A DNA stretch of 18,457 nucleotides from JAAYYM01 sp964483545 (GCA_964483545.1 CAZACC010000040.1:1-18457), one strand, 5' to 3'; shown: positions 7,519 to 15,313, counted from the stretch's first letter. Numbers and translations are program-made. The notes: a model not told the origin generated them from the letters alone.

Positions 7519-7563
7519 GATGATTGAGACATCAAGAATGAACAATTACCATGGAGGAATGTC

Positions 7564-7929
7564 ATGAAGAAGAATAAAAAGAACCGTTATGTGACTAAAA
7601 TGAATCTATATATCAGAATTCTGGTAGCAGGCTATGTCGTTTACATTGCATATCAGCTGATTCCAAGTGTACAGGCTGCGTCTGCCGGAACCGAAAAGAT
7701 TTGGATGGGTGTCGCTGCTGCACTGCTCGGAATTGCCGGTCTTGTCATCGTTGGTTTGTCCATCAAAGGACTGATCCGCAAGGAGTACTATGAGGCTGAT
7801 GAGATTGCAGATCTGGAAGCAGCTGAAAATGCGGATCAAGCTGAAGATGTTGTAGATACCACCGCTGTAGATATTGATACAAATACAGAAAATACTGAAG
7901 AAGAAGATCCTAACACTTCTGCAGATTAG
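7564..7929 (+). CDS. Small membrane protein with acidic C-terminal tail, function unknown
   Basis: The 121-residue product is not recognised as a named family. A basic N-terminus (residues 1-13) is followed by two hydrophobic segments (about 16-32 and 46-67), suggesting two membrane passes with both ends inside by the positive-inside rule. The C-terminal 45 residues are strongly acidic (Glu/Asp/Ala/Thr/Asn) and probably disordered. GGAGG six bases before the ATG supports the start. It follows the DUF6062 gene by 89 bp on the same strand; whether they act together is unknown. It converges on the GH51 pseudogene. Confidence 0.78.
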   Translation: MKKNKKNRYVTKMNLYIRILVAGYVVYIAYQLIPSVQAASAGTEKIWMGVAAALLGIAGLVIVGLSIKGLIRKEYYEADEIADLEAAENADQAEDVVDTTAVDIDTNTENTEEEDPNTSAD

Positions 7930-7933
7930 CATA

Positions 7934-8004
7934 CTCCTTGAAATGTATATTCTTCTTATTCTCTGTTCTGTTTGTTCTTTTTAAACCGTATCACATTTCA
8001 GGAG
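7934..8004. repeat. Imperfect inverted repeat between convergent genes
   Basis: CTCCTTGAAATGT (7934-7946) matches the reverse complement of ACATTTCAGGAG (7993-8004) with one extra T. The 46-nt loop and lack of a T-run make it a weak terminator at best; its right arm lies in the end of the GH51 pseudogene. Confidence 0.35.
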
Positions 8005-8342
8005 CACTTCTTTAAATTTGCCTTAAAGACTCCATCTTCAAACTCATACTCTTTTTTATGGATGGGGGTTACATGCTCTGCGCTGATGGTATTCACGTCC
8101 TTCATATCCTGTGTCAGTGCAAAATAATCAGCTGTATCATTCTCCAGATTCCCATAATACTGATGCATCGAGATGTAATCCACATAATCATATGCTTCAT
8201 CCAATACTGTAGCCTCCCATTCAGGGAAAGTTGGCATCTTCTCAAAGGAACTGCCGCATGCCACAAGTTCGATACTGTCATCCATCTTGCTTTTTACAAA
8301 ACTCTTATCTACGATAATTTTTGTTTTTTTACTATAATCCAT
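7956..8342 (-). pseudogene. GH51 alpha-L-arabinofuranosidase remnant with internal deletions
   Basis: The frame from ATG 8342 reads as three pieces of an AbfA-type GH51 enzyme joined in frame. Residues 1 to about 20 (KTKIIVDKSFV) resemble the family N-terminus. Residues about 21-82 are the middle (IELVACGSS, MPTFPEWEATVLDEAYDYVDYISMHQYYGN split here as two phrases). The rest resembles the C-terminus. Missing are the segments that would carry both catalytic glutamates (the GNE acid/base region and the DEW nucleophile region), so it cannot be active. The frame stops at TGA 8000-7998 after KKCS; reading through gives NVIRFKK and a stop at 7956, so this TGA replaces the Trp codon of the usual SWNVIRF ending. 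The start follows the permease stop by 23 bp with AGGAAGG nearby, so it was the last gene of the transporter operon. Confidence 0.8.
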
Positions 8343-8365
8343 ACTTTCTGAACAAACCTTCCTGA

Positions 8366-9226
8366 CTAATTTTTCATACCTGTCATGACAATACCTTCTA
8401 CAAAGCTTTTTTGTCCGAAGATATAGATAATGATACCTGGGGCGATGGTCATACAGGTTGCTGCCATAGCAAGATTCCACTTTGTACCAAAGGAGCCTGT
8501 GAAGTTTGTCAACCCGATGGCAAACGTTGTTTTATCCATATCATTAATATATATCATTTGTTGCAACAAATCATTCCAAATCTGAATAAATAGCATCATA
8601 GCCACTACAACTATGGCTGGCTTGATTGCAGGAACAAGAATTGTCCAGAGAGTCCTCATACGGGAAGCTCCATCAATGGCTGCTGCTTCATCTAATTCTT
8701 TCGGAATCGTCATCAAAAACTGACGTATCAGAAAGATATTAAAGAATCCGCCTCCTGTAAAATATGGAAGAATCAACGGCCAGTATGTACCACCAAGACT
8801 AAGTCCTTTTGTCCAGAAAATATATAACGGAATCAGCGTTACCATACCTGGGAGCAGAATCGTACCGACACATAGATTGAAAATCAGCTTTTTACCGCGA
8901 AAACGTAGTCTGGCAAATGCATAACCACAGAGGATTGCCGTCAGCGTACCTGCTGTAACTGATGGAATAATAATGGTAAATGTATTTTTAAAGTATTTCC
9001 AGTAGAGGAAGCTCTTTAAAGCAGTCTTATAATTGACCCACAGCCATTCATGCGGAATAAAGGACGGTGGATATGCATAGAGTGTCGAATTGCTCATGAG
9101 AGAGGATCTGAAGATCCACCAGATTGGCAAAAGTACCGCCACCGAAATGATAATTACAACGATTAGGACTATCAGATTAATTCTCTTTTCTTTCTTCTTT
9201 CTGCTTTGCATTGACTTTCCACTCAT
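8366..9226 (-). CDS. Sugar ABC transporter permease, MalG-like (CUT1)
   Basis: This integral membrane protein of 286 residues has about six hydrophobic segments and the inner-membrane-component motif EAAAIDGASRMRTLW with ILVPAIKPAI in the cytoplasmic loop that docks with the ATPase. Opening hydrophobic segment, PIWWIFRSSLM and NTFTIIIPSV segments fit the MalG/UgpE subfamily of carbohydrate uptake (CUT1) transporters. The start is uncertain: ATG at 9226 lies 9 bases after AGGAGG, whereas ATG at 9235 directly abuts it. That ribosome site is part of the last codons (GEEDD) of the other permease, which stops one base before, so the two are translationally coupled. No ATPase gene is present; Firmicute CUT1 systems commonly share an MsmX/MsmK-type ATPase. 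Confidence 0.93.
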   Translation of the reverse strand: MSGKSMQSRKKKEKRINLIVLIVVIIISVAVLLPIWWIFRSSLMSNSTLYAYPPSFIPHEWLWVNYKTALKSFLYWKYFKNTFTIIIPSVTAGTLTAILCGYAFARLRFRGKKLIFNLCVGTILLPGMVTLIPLYIFWTKGLSLGGTYWPLILPYFTGGGFFNIFLIRQFLMTIPKELDEAAAIDGASRMRTLWTILVPAIKPAIVVVAMMLFIQIWNDLLQQMIYINDMDKTTFAIGLTNFTGSFGTKWNLAMAATCMTIAPGIIIYIFGQKSFVEGIVMTGMKN

Positions 9227-9227
9227 T

Positions 9228-10133
9228 CTAATCATCCTCCTCTCCGAACAAATTGGATTTCTGTGTCTTGAATAATATAATCGTGAAGATACCTACAAAT
9301 ACAAAGAATATCGATGCATATGCTGCTGCGTATCCCATCTTATTTTTCTTAAATGCATACATATAGATCACATAAGACATGAACATAGAACCGTTCTGTG
9401 GTCCACCATTTGTAAGCGCCAATGCCGGTGTGATGACCTGTAGATTTGTAATCAAAGCTGTCAAAATGTTATAGAAAATAATCGGAGAAATACTTGGTAT
9501 TGTAACATTGATAAACCTCTGCCATGCATTGGCTCCGTCAATTTCGGCTGCTTCCAGAAAGACTCTCGGAACACCCTGCAAACCGGCTAAGAATATTACA
9601 ATCAAGTTACCGCTACACCAGATTGCAATCATTGCCAATGACGGAAGTACCTGCGTCGGACTTTGTAGGAATTCCTTTGGTGGCAGACCAAGCAAACGAT
9701 TGGCAAAGTTAAACAGCCCGTAATTAATCTCATACAACCATTTCCATCCAGTAAATACGCCGATTGCAGGCAATAAATATGGAATGAAGAAAATAGAACG
9801 CCATAATGTCCTGCCTTTGATATTCATATTTAGGAATAATGCAAGGATCAAAGAATACAGGATAGAACCCAGCACCGTCAATAAGGCGTATATGATTGTT
9901 GCCTTGATAGAATCTGTAAAGTAAATATCTTTTGTGAATATACGTGTGAAATTATCGATTCCAATGAACTTCGGATCCGAAATTCCATTCCACTTGAATA
10001 GGCTGAGTACAAATACCGCTATGGTCGGTAGGTAGCTGATGAGTGTTAAGCCTAGAAACGCCGGAATCAAACATAAATAAGCCGTTATCTCCTCCTTTTT
10101 CCCCACTCTGTGTACCACTTTTTCTTTCTTCAT
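9228..10133 (-). CDS. Sugar ABC transporter permease, MalF-like (CUT1)
   Basis: The 301-residue membrane protein has an N-terminal segment (AYLCLIPAFLGLTLISYLP), about six membrane spans and the EAAEIDGANAWQRF motif with VTIPSISPII. It is the MalF/UgpA-type partner of the following MalG-like permease. The ATG at 10133 is chosen because AAGGAG lies 10 bases upstream; a longer reading to 10184 would begin before that site and inside the hairpin. It follows the solute-binding protein by 78 bp, a gap that contains a 12-bp hairpin likely to lower permease expression relative to the binding protein. Confidence 0.94.
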   Translation of the reverse strand: MKKEKVVHRVGKKEEITAYLCLIPAFLGLTLISYLPTIAVFVLSLFKWNGISDPKFIGIDNFTRIFTKDIYFTDSIKATIIYALLTVLGSILYSLILALFLNMNIKGRTLWRSIFFIPYLLPAIGVFTGWKWLYEINYGLFNFANRLLGLPPKEFLQSPTQVLPSLAMIAIWCSGNLIVIFLAGLQGVPRVFLEAAEIDGANAWQRFINVTIPSISPIIFYNILTALITNLQVITPALALTNGGPQNGSMFMSYVIYMYAFKKNKMGYAAAYASIFFVFVGIFTIILFKTQKSNLFGEEDD

Positions 10134-10171
10134 AACCTGAGTTCTCCTTCCAACCGGTATGATCCTAAAAT

Positions 10172-10202
10172 GACTGCCCACCAAGAATCATGGCAGGCAG
10201 TC
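10172..10202 (-). terminator. Intercistronic hairpin between binding protein and permease
   Basis: On the minus strand GACTGCCTGCCA pairs with TGGTGGGCAGTC (12 bp including two G-T wobbles) around a 7-nt loop, then ATTTTAGG. It begins 9 bp after the binding-protein stop. Without a full T-run it is more likely an attenuating or 3'-stabilising structure, as known for malE-malF, than a complete terminator. Confidence 0.6.
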
Positions 10203-10211
10203 CATTTCCTG

Positions 10212-11663
10212 TTACATATTGTTTTCTTCAAAAATACTATTTAATTCATCATAATACTGATCAAGAGCTTCCTGTGCCGTCATATCTCCCGTCCAGATAT
10301 AAGAGAATACGGTATCCAATGTGCTGTTGAATTCCTCTGTACCATTTACATAATACCATGAGGTTGATTTTGAATTATCTCTTGCATAGTCTACAACTGC
10401 TGTCTGATACATTTCCTTCTCTGGGAAGTTCGGGTTACTGATCCACTTATCTGTCTTAGCCTGATCTGTATACCATGAATCCAGAATCGGCATCCATGTA
10501 CCTGCCTCAATCAATGACCATGAATTTTCTTCCTGATAATACCACTTTAACCATGTCATAGCTTCTTCAGGATGCTCCGTCTGTGAGAACACTACGTTAG
10601 GGCCACCTGTACAAATCGTTACCTTATCCTTGAAGTAAGGAAGAACACCTACACCATATGTATAATTTGCGTCAGGTCCGAGATAAGTTCCTACATTCCA
10701 TGCACCATCTGTTGACATGACAATCTTTTCTGTACCAAGAGAAGTACTGAGTGCTGTTGATGCTGAGCTGATAGGGGGTGCACAGTGATATTTCAGAGAA
10801 AGATCTGCAACTGCCTGAATAGCTTCTGCTGTTTCTGCAGAATTGATTGTACAGGTCTCACCATCTGTACTGTAGTATCCGCCGCCATTAGACTTTGCCC
10901 ATACTTCTAACTGCCATGGTAACGAGTTTACATTACATCCATAGATATCTACATTGTCAGGATCAAAACTAGGATCCAATGCATTCTTGCCATTAATATC
11001 GATTGTAAGAGACTGTGCAACCTTCACAAAGGAATCCCAATCCCATGCATCAGCTGCAGCTGCGGGGGGTGTCATTTTTGCAATGTCAAGACCCTGCTTA
11101 TCACATACATCCTTTAACAGATCTGCATTATACCATAGATTCAGTACTTCATTAGCTGCTGAATAGGCTACCGGTGTTCCGTCAAACTTAAAGGTCAGAC
11201 TTTCAAGCGGTTTTGCTTCACCCTCTTCGTACATTGTGCTGATATCTGCAAGTAATCCGTTTTCTGCAAAGTTCAAAACTCCAGCCTCACTCATAATACC
11301 TGTATCTGGAAGCTCACCAGCTGCTGCCATAGTATTTAATTTTGTTACATAATTGTCGTGATCGATCTTCAGTACCTCTACAACGATCTGATCCTGCTCC
11401 GTATTGAATTTATCTGCCACTGCTTGTGTTGCTTCTGTCTCTGTATCATTTCCCCATTGTGCATAGGTGATATGTACTTTTCCATCATCTGCTGAAGCTG
11501 CAGGTACTGCTTCTGTCTCTTCTGCTGCAGGTGCTTCCTCGGAAGCTTCTTCTGTTGCTTCTGCTGCAGGTGCTGCTTCTGTACTTGCCTGACTACCACA
11601 TCCTGCTAACAGTGATGCGATCATTGCTGTACTTAAGAGTACACTGAGTAACTTTTTTTTCAT
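10212..11663 (-). CDS. Extracellular solute-binding lipoprotein of a CUT1 sugar ABC transporter
   Basis: The 483-residue family 1 solute-binding protein has a signal peptide with lipobox LLAGC (C22 lipidated). A low-complexity Ala/Glu/Pro linker (about 24-60) lifts the binding domain off the membrane, followed by the usual family start (KVHITYAQWGND) and aromatic-rich C-terminal half. The substrate is probably an arabinose-containing oligosaccharide, inferred only from the GH127 gene directly upstream. ATG at 11663 has AGGAGG 8 bases upstream; an adjoining TTG at 11666 is disfavoured. It lies 49 bp after the GH127 stop and precedes both permeases, so GH127, binding protein and permeases form one operon. 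Confidence 0.94.
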   Translation of the reverse strand: MKKKLLSVLLSTAMIASLLAGCGSQASTEAAPAAEATEEASEEAPAAEETEAVPAASADDGKVHITYAQWGNDTETEATQAVADKFNTEQDQIVVEVLKIDHDNYVTKLNTMAAAGELPDTGIMSEAGVLNFAENGLLADISTMYEEGEAKPLESLTFKFDGTPVAYSAANEVLNLWYNADLLKDVCDKQGLDIAKMTPPAAAADAWDWDSFVKVAQSLTIDINGKNALDPSFDPDNVDIYGCNVNSLPWQLEVWAKSNGGGYYSTDGETCTINSAETAEAIQAVADLSLKYHCAPPISSASTALSTSLGTEKIVMSTDGAWNVGTYLGPDANYTYGVGVLPYFKDKVTICTGGPNVVFSQTEHPEEAMTWLKWYYQEENSWSLIEAGTWMPILDSWYTDQAKTDKWISNPNFPEKEMYQTAVVDYARDNSKSTSWYYVNGTEEFNSTLDTVFSYIWTGDMTAQEALDQYYDELNSIFEENNM

Positions 11664-11712
11664 CAATAAATCCTCCTTTGATTTTACGTTACATTACCTT
11701 CATTATTTTTGA

Positions 11713-13647
11713 TCAGTCCTTCACCCAGACAAGCATTTCTCCTGTTTCCCTGTTTCCCCAATAAGGATATGGAACGAAGGTTAGATCTACGTCTTTGTAT
11801 ACAGGCTTGTGTTCTGCATACAGTTCATCCTGATTCCAGTCACTCGTTACAACCCTTTTACCTGTTGCCTTGATGACAGTTGTTCCACCAAGTAGCTCTG
11901 GATTAAAGTATTGCTCGAGCCCCTTTTCTGTATCTAGATACAGTGCTGGAAGGTTGCTACCGTTATCGGTTTCCTCAAGACAGTATACCAGAGGTCCCTT
12001 CATAATTGCCACCTTGCCGACATCCTCTTTTACAAGAGGGTTAGCCCATACGATTCTGGGTGCTATGGAAAACTCTACATTTACCTCATTACTTTCAAAT
12101 TCCTGTTCTAGAATACAGTATCCACTCTCCACTACTGGATCTTCGATGTGCGCACCATCTATGGATATCTTCCACTCCTTTACATATCCTGGAATTCGTA
12201 TTGCAAGCTTTGCCTTCTTCTTATGTCTGGCGTTAACATGGATCTGAATCTTTCCGTCATTTGGATAATTGCTTTCCATGGAAATTGTAAACTCCTGATC
12301 CTCTATCATCACCTTTGCCTGACTGGATACAAATAAATTGATCCAAACGGACTGCTCATCGGCAAAGTAAATGTATTCTCCTAACGATGCAAGTGTCCTT
12401 GCAATATTTGGTGGACAGCATGCACAGCCGTACCATTTTTGACGAACTGGCTTAACATGTTCCTTGGATGTTCTGTCAATACAGTTATCTGGCCATACCT
12501 CCAACGGATTTACATAGAAGAAGCTTTTTCCATTCATGGCAACTCCTGATATTGCTGAGTTATATAGAGCCTTCTCTACAATATTTATATAGGATGCATC
12601 TCTCGTAATCTGCGCCATGCGTCTTCCAAACATTGCCAGTCCGATGGTCGCACAGGTCTCTGAATAATTACAGTTATTCGGCAGGTCATAATCTGTCGTA
12701 AAACGTTCCAGTATACCAGAGCTACCGATGCTACCTGTGATATACATTCTCTTGTTTGTGATATTATTCCAAAGTCTCTTGCAAGCATCCATCAGCTCTT
12801 GATCATCATATTCTGCTGCAATATCTGCCATGGCGCTATACATGTAGACTGCCCTGACTGCGTGCCCTTCTGCTTTGGTCTGTTCTCTGACCGGCTGATG
12901 TGACTGTGAATACTTTGGATCATAATTTTCAAACTCCGGAAATATTCCCTGAAAACCAGGCTTCTTTTCTTCCTCTAAGAAGTAATTCGGTTTCTTTCCT
13001 CTACGATCCAGAAAAGACTTAGCCTGTTTTAAGTACGCTTTCTTTCCTGTTGCCTGATATAATTTGTATAGTCCTATCTCTATCTCCTGATGACCAGGAT
13101 AGCCCACCGAATCATTTCTGTCTGAGAAATGTTCACAAATCAGATCTGCAAATCTGCACATAATCTGTAAAAACTTATCCTTACCTGTTGTCTGATAGTA
13201 GGCAACTGCTGCCTCCATCATATGACCTGCAACATAAAGCTCATGCCCATCTCTCAAATTTGAAAATTTCTTTTCTGGTTCCTTAATTGTATAATATGTA
13301 TTCAGATATCCATCTGGTTGCTGTGCTTTCCCGATCAGTTCAATCGCTCCATCTGCCATATCCTCTAGATTTTTGTCAGGTTGAGTTGCAAGAGAATAAG
13401 CGACTGCCTCAAGCCATTTGGCCAAGTCTGAGTCCTGAAACACTGCTCCCTGAAATTCACCTTTTTCATATCCGGCAGCAATTCTGAAATTTGCTATACA
13501 GTGACTTGTTTCGATATCTTTTATATTATCGTTCAGTATATCCCACTGATAAGGAATAATCACATCAGGAACTAAATGTGTGTATCTGTTCCAAAAGGAA
13601 TCTTCAATCTTAATATTTTTAAGTGAAATTGGTGATAATTTTTTCAT
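11713..13647 (-). CDS. GH127 beta-L-arabinofuranosidase
   Basis: The 644-residue protein belongs to glycoside hydrolase family 127 (typified by Bifidobacterium longum HypBA1, 658 residues), which cleaves beta-L-arabinofuranosyl linkages such as those on hydroxyproline-rich plant glycoproteins. The metal and catalytic residues are visible: E330 and C332 in YSETCATIG, and C410-C411 in GCACCPPNIAR, matching the zinc ligands Glu338, Cys340, Cys417 and Cys418 of HypBA1, where Cys417 is the nucleophile. An alpha/alpha-barrel N-terminal part (1 to about 425) is followed by beta-rich C-terminal domains. There is no signal peptide, so it acts in the cytoplasm on imported oligosaccharides. AGGAG lies 10 bases before the ATG. 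It leads the operon with the transporter and has a strong promoter with a LacI-type operator. Confidence 0.93.
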   Translation of the reverse strand: MKKLSPISLKNIKIEDSFWNRYTHLVPDVIIPYQWDILNDNIKDIETSHCIANFRIAAGYEKGEFQGAVFQDSDLAKWLEAVAYSLATQPDKNLEDMADGAIELIGKAQQPDGYLNTYYTIKEPEKKFSNLRDGHELYVAGHMMEAAVAYYQTTGKDKFLQIMCRFADLICEHFSDRNDSVGYPGHQEIEIGLYKLYQATGKKAYLKQAKSFLDRRGKKPNYFLEEEKKPGFQGIFPEFENYDPKYSQSHQPVREQTKAEGHAVRAVYMYSAMADIAAEYDDQELMDACKRLWNNITNKRMYITGSIGSSGILERFTTDYDLPNNCNYSETCATIGLAMFGRRMAQITRDASYINIVEKALYNSAISGVAMNGKSFFYVNPLEVWPDNCIDRTSKEHVKPVRQKWYGCACCPPNIARTLASLGEYIYFADEQSVWINLFVSSQAKVMIEDQEFTISMESNYPNDGKIQIHVNARHKKKAKLAIRIPGYVKEWKISIDGAHIEDPVVESGYCILEQEFESNEVNVEFSIAPRIVWANPLVKEDVGKVAIMKGPLVYCLEETDNGSNLPALYLDTEKGLEQYFNPELLGGTTVIKATGKRVVTSDWNQDELYAEHKPVYKDVDLTFVPYPYWGNRETGEMLVWVKD

Positions 13648-13665
13648 CTATTGTCTGCTCCTATA

Positions 13666-13680
13666 AGATTAAACGTTTTA
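13666..13680. promoter_or_regulatory. LacI-type operator O1 of the GH127 operon
   Basis: AGATTAAACGTTTTA, with the palindromic core TAAACGTTT, lies between the -10 and the ribosome site of the GH127 gene, about where a bound repressor would block initiation. The first 13 bases recur exactly at 13876. Confidence 0.75.
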
Positions 13681-13692
13681 CCATTTGAGCAC

Positions 13693-13721
13693 ATTATACT
13701 ATTACTTTTTTATAATTGCAA
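13693..13721 (-). promoter_or_regulatory. Promoter of the GH127-transporter operon
   Basis: On the minus strand TTGCAA (13721-13716) is 17 bp from a perfect TATAAT (13698-13693). The start site would be near 13686, with O1 directly downstream. Confidence 0.75.
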
Positions 13722-13793
13722 GTACTTTTTTATATATTTTTTATGCATATTGTTGAATCTAATAAAGGCAGCATTTACTTGCTTTTTTGCACA

Positions 13794-13837
13794 AAAAGAA
13801 GCCAAGTGCTATATTCATGCAGCACTTGGCTTCTTTT
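13794..13837. terminator. Strong bidirectional-looking terminator after the LacI gene
   Basis: A perfect 17-bp stem (13794-13810 with 13821-13837; AAAAGAAGCCAAGTGCT) with a 10-nt loop. On the minus strand it is followed by T-rich TTCTTTTTG, 74 bp after the stop of the LacI-family gene, insulating the GH127 operon from it. Confidence 0.9.
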
Positions 13838-13875
13838 CTTCTCTTTTTATTTTCATCATCAACTATTATTCCAAA

Positions 13876-13890
13876 AGATTAAACGTTTCA
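13876..13890. promoter_or_regulatory. LacI-type operator O2
   Basis: AGATTAAACGTTTCA matches O1 at 14 of 15 positions and is exactly 210 bp away, about 20 turns of B-DNA. It lies 20 bp beyond the stop of the LacI gene, on the far side of the terminator, suggesting an auxiliary site for DNA looping. Confidence 0.65.
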
Positions 13891-13910
13891 TCTTTGTTTG
13901 GTTGATTTTC

Positions 13911-14933
13911 TTATTCGGATCCCCTTTTGATCAGATTACATTCAATTTTATATACTGATTCCGATTCAAATTCTGGCTCTTCTATTTTTCTGATCAGCAG
14001 ATTTGCTGCCTGATGTCCGATTTCGCTCAACGGAAGAGCAATCGTGGAAAGCTCTGGCTGAAATACCTGACTGATCTCACGATTGTCAAATCCGATTAAG
14101 CCGATATCCTTACCAACAATCAGACCATGTTCGTTCATGTAGTCATATACACCTGCTGCCATGACATCATTCATGGAAAAAATCGCATCAACCTTATGTC
14201 TCATCAGCTCTTTACAAGCCTGATAGCCCTGTTCTCTGTTCCAGTCACCATATTGAACCAGCTCTGGATTATGCAGGACCTTATTCTCATATAAGGCTTT
14301 CTGGTAGCCACGCTGCCTATCAATCGTATGAAGACTTTCCATCTCGCCTGCTATCAGCCCGATTTTTCTGTAACCTTTGTTGAATAGTTCCATAGTTGCA
14401 TGATAGGCTGCCTGTTCATCATTATAGATGACAGATGGTATCTCACAATCTGTTGCAAATCCATAAGCTACCACAATCGGAACATTGTAATTCCTCGGTA
14501 TGCTCTTCATCTCACGACAATGTGCACCAACATAAATCACACCTGCTACCTGCTTGCTCTTCATGATCTGGAACTCTTCCTCTACCTCGGTATGATAGCG
14601 TTCATGATGATAGAAAGCATTATCATACTTCTTGAAAAGCCTCAGATTTCCAAGCAGAAATGTGTATTCCTTTTCCTCGAGATACTCATGAATCCCATCT
14701 ACTATTTCAGCACAGTTGAAAACTGTCAGATCCTCTGTAATGATACCAATCATCTTAGTCTGGCGCTGCTTTAGGTTTTTTGCCATCATATTTGGCACAT
14801 AACCCATTTCCTTGGCCGTATTCAGTATTCTCTGTCTAGTTTCCTCGCCTACACGTCCTTTTCCATTCAATATATTGGAAACGGTAGCTATGGAAACATC
14901 ACATGCCTTTGCAACTTCCTTTATTGTAGCCAT
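13911..14933 (-). CDS. LacI-family repressor, probable regulator of the GH127 operon
   Basis: The 340-residue protein has a standard LacI helix-turn-helix (ATIKEVAKACDVSIATVSNILNG) with hinge helix, then a periplasmic-binding-like effector domain (IGIITEDL, IGFDNREISQ) and the usual C-terminal LIKRGS. The extended segment LFKKYDNAFYHHERYHTEVEE around residues 99-120 is longer than in most relatives. ATG at 14933 is preceded by CAGGATG. It sits between the GH127 operon and the permease remnant, has its own promoter and terminator, and faces the two matching operators, so it most likely represses the GH127 operon; the inducer (perhaps L-arabinose or a beta-arabinoside) is inferred. Confidence 0.92.
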   Translation of the reverse strand: MATIKEVAKACDVSIATVSNILNGKGRVGEETRQRILNTAKEMGYVPNMMAKNLKQRQTKMIGIITEDLTVFNCAEIVDGIHEYLEEKEYTFLLGNLRLFKKYDNAFYHHERYHTEVEEEFQIMKSKQVAGVIYVGAHCREMKSIPRNYNVPIVVAYGFATDCEIPSVIYNDEQAAYHATMELFNKGYRKIGLIAGEMESLHTIDRQRGYQKALYENKVLHNPELVQYGDWNREQGYQACKELMRHKVDAIFSMNDVMAAGVYDYMNEHGLIVGKDIGLIGFDNREISQVFQPELSTIALPLSEIGHQAANLLIRKIEEPEFESESVYKIECNLIKRGSE

Positions 14934-14978
14934 TTAATCATCCTGCTTCTTCTATCATAGTCACTATATCATTTGTTT

Positions 14979-15007
14979 ATCATAGCAGATAAAAAAAATT
15001 ATGTCCA
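14979..15007 (-). promoter_or_regulatory. Promoter of the LacI-family gene
   Basis: On the minus strand TGGACA (15007-15002) is 17 bp from TATGAT (14984-14979), with TG one base before the -10. Both hexamers match consensus at five of six positions. Confidence 0.65.
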
Positions 15008-15011
15008 GAAT

Positions 15012-15022
15012 TGGTTAAACCA
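15012..15022. promoter_or_regulatory. Palindrome upstream of the LacI-family promoter
   Basis: TGGTTAAACCA is a perfect 5+1+5 palindrome immediately upstream of the -35. It shares the TTAAAC core with O1 and O2 and may be an autoregulatory or catabolite site; evidence is weak. Confidence 0.35.
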
Positions 15023-15033
15023 TTAATCATTTA

Positions 15034-15255
15034 TTAACCTTTCACAGCTCCTGCCGTCATACCATCAATGAGATATCTCTGAAATAGCAGGAATATCACA
15101 AAGATCGGAATGATACCAAACATAGAACCAGCAATTAGTACATCATAGTTATTGCCATACGGAGTCAGCAATGTATTCAGACCGATCGGCAGGGTAAACT
15201 TGTTTGCACTTCTGAATACGAGCAAAGGCCAGAGCATGTTATTCCATGAGCCCAT
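15034..15255 (-). pseudogene. 5'-truncated sugar ABC transporter permease (MalG-like C-terminus only)
   Basis: Only the last 73 codons are left: SWNNMLWPLLVF, TLPIGLNTLL, a hydrophobic span and the closing FLLFQRYLIDGMTAGAVKG that marks the C-terminus of MalG/UgpE-type permeases (usual length about 280). The EAA loop and five membrane spans are missing. Upstream of 15255 the frame continues with non-family sequence to a stop near 15327, so the break point is close to 15265. The sequence differs clearly from the intact permease at 8366-9226, so it comes from another transporter. A ribosome site is not evident at the internal ATG, so it is unlikely to make a useful product. Confidence 0.82.
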
Positions 15256-15313
15256 AGCGCACAGAATGTCAACATATAATTTACATGTATATAAACTATT
15301 TTTGAATTGTATT

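Noticed and set aside
8342..8480. N-terminal extension of the GH51 remnant to 8480
   Set aside because: This part overlaps the permease coding end in another frame and has no GH51 resemblance; homology begins at or after the ATG at 8342.
8366..11663. Search for the transporter's ATPase gene
   Set aside because: No Walker A or ABC signature frame is present in the operon; a shared ATPase elsewhere is assumed.
15034..15255. Remnant as a duplicate of the nearby MalG-like permease
   Set aside because: The C-terminal sequences (GMTAGAVKG versus GIVMTGMKN and flanks) are too different for a recent duplication.
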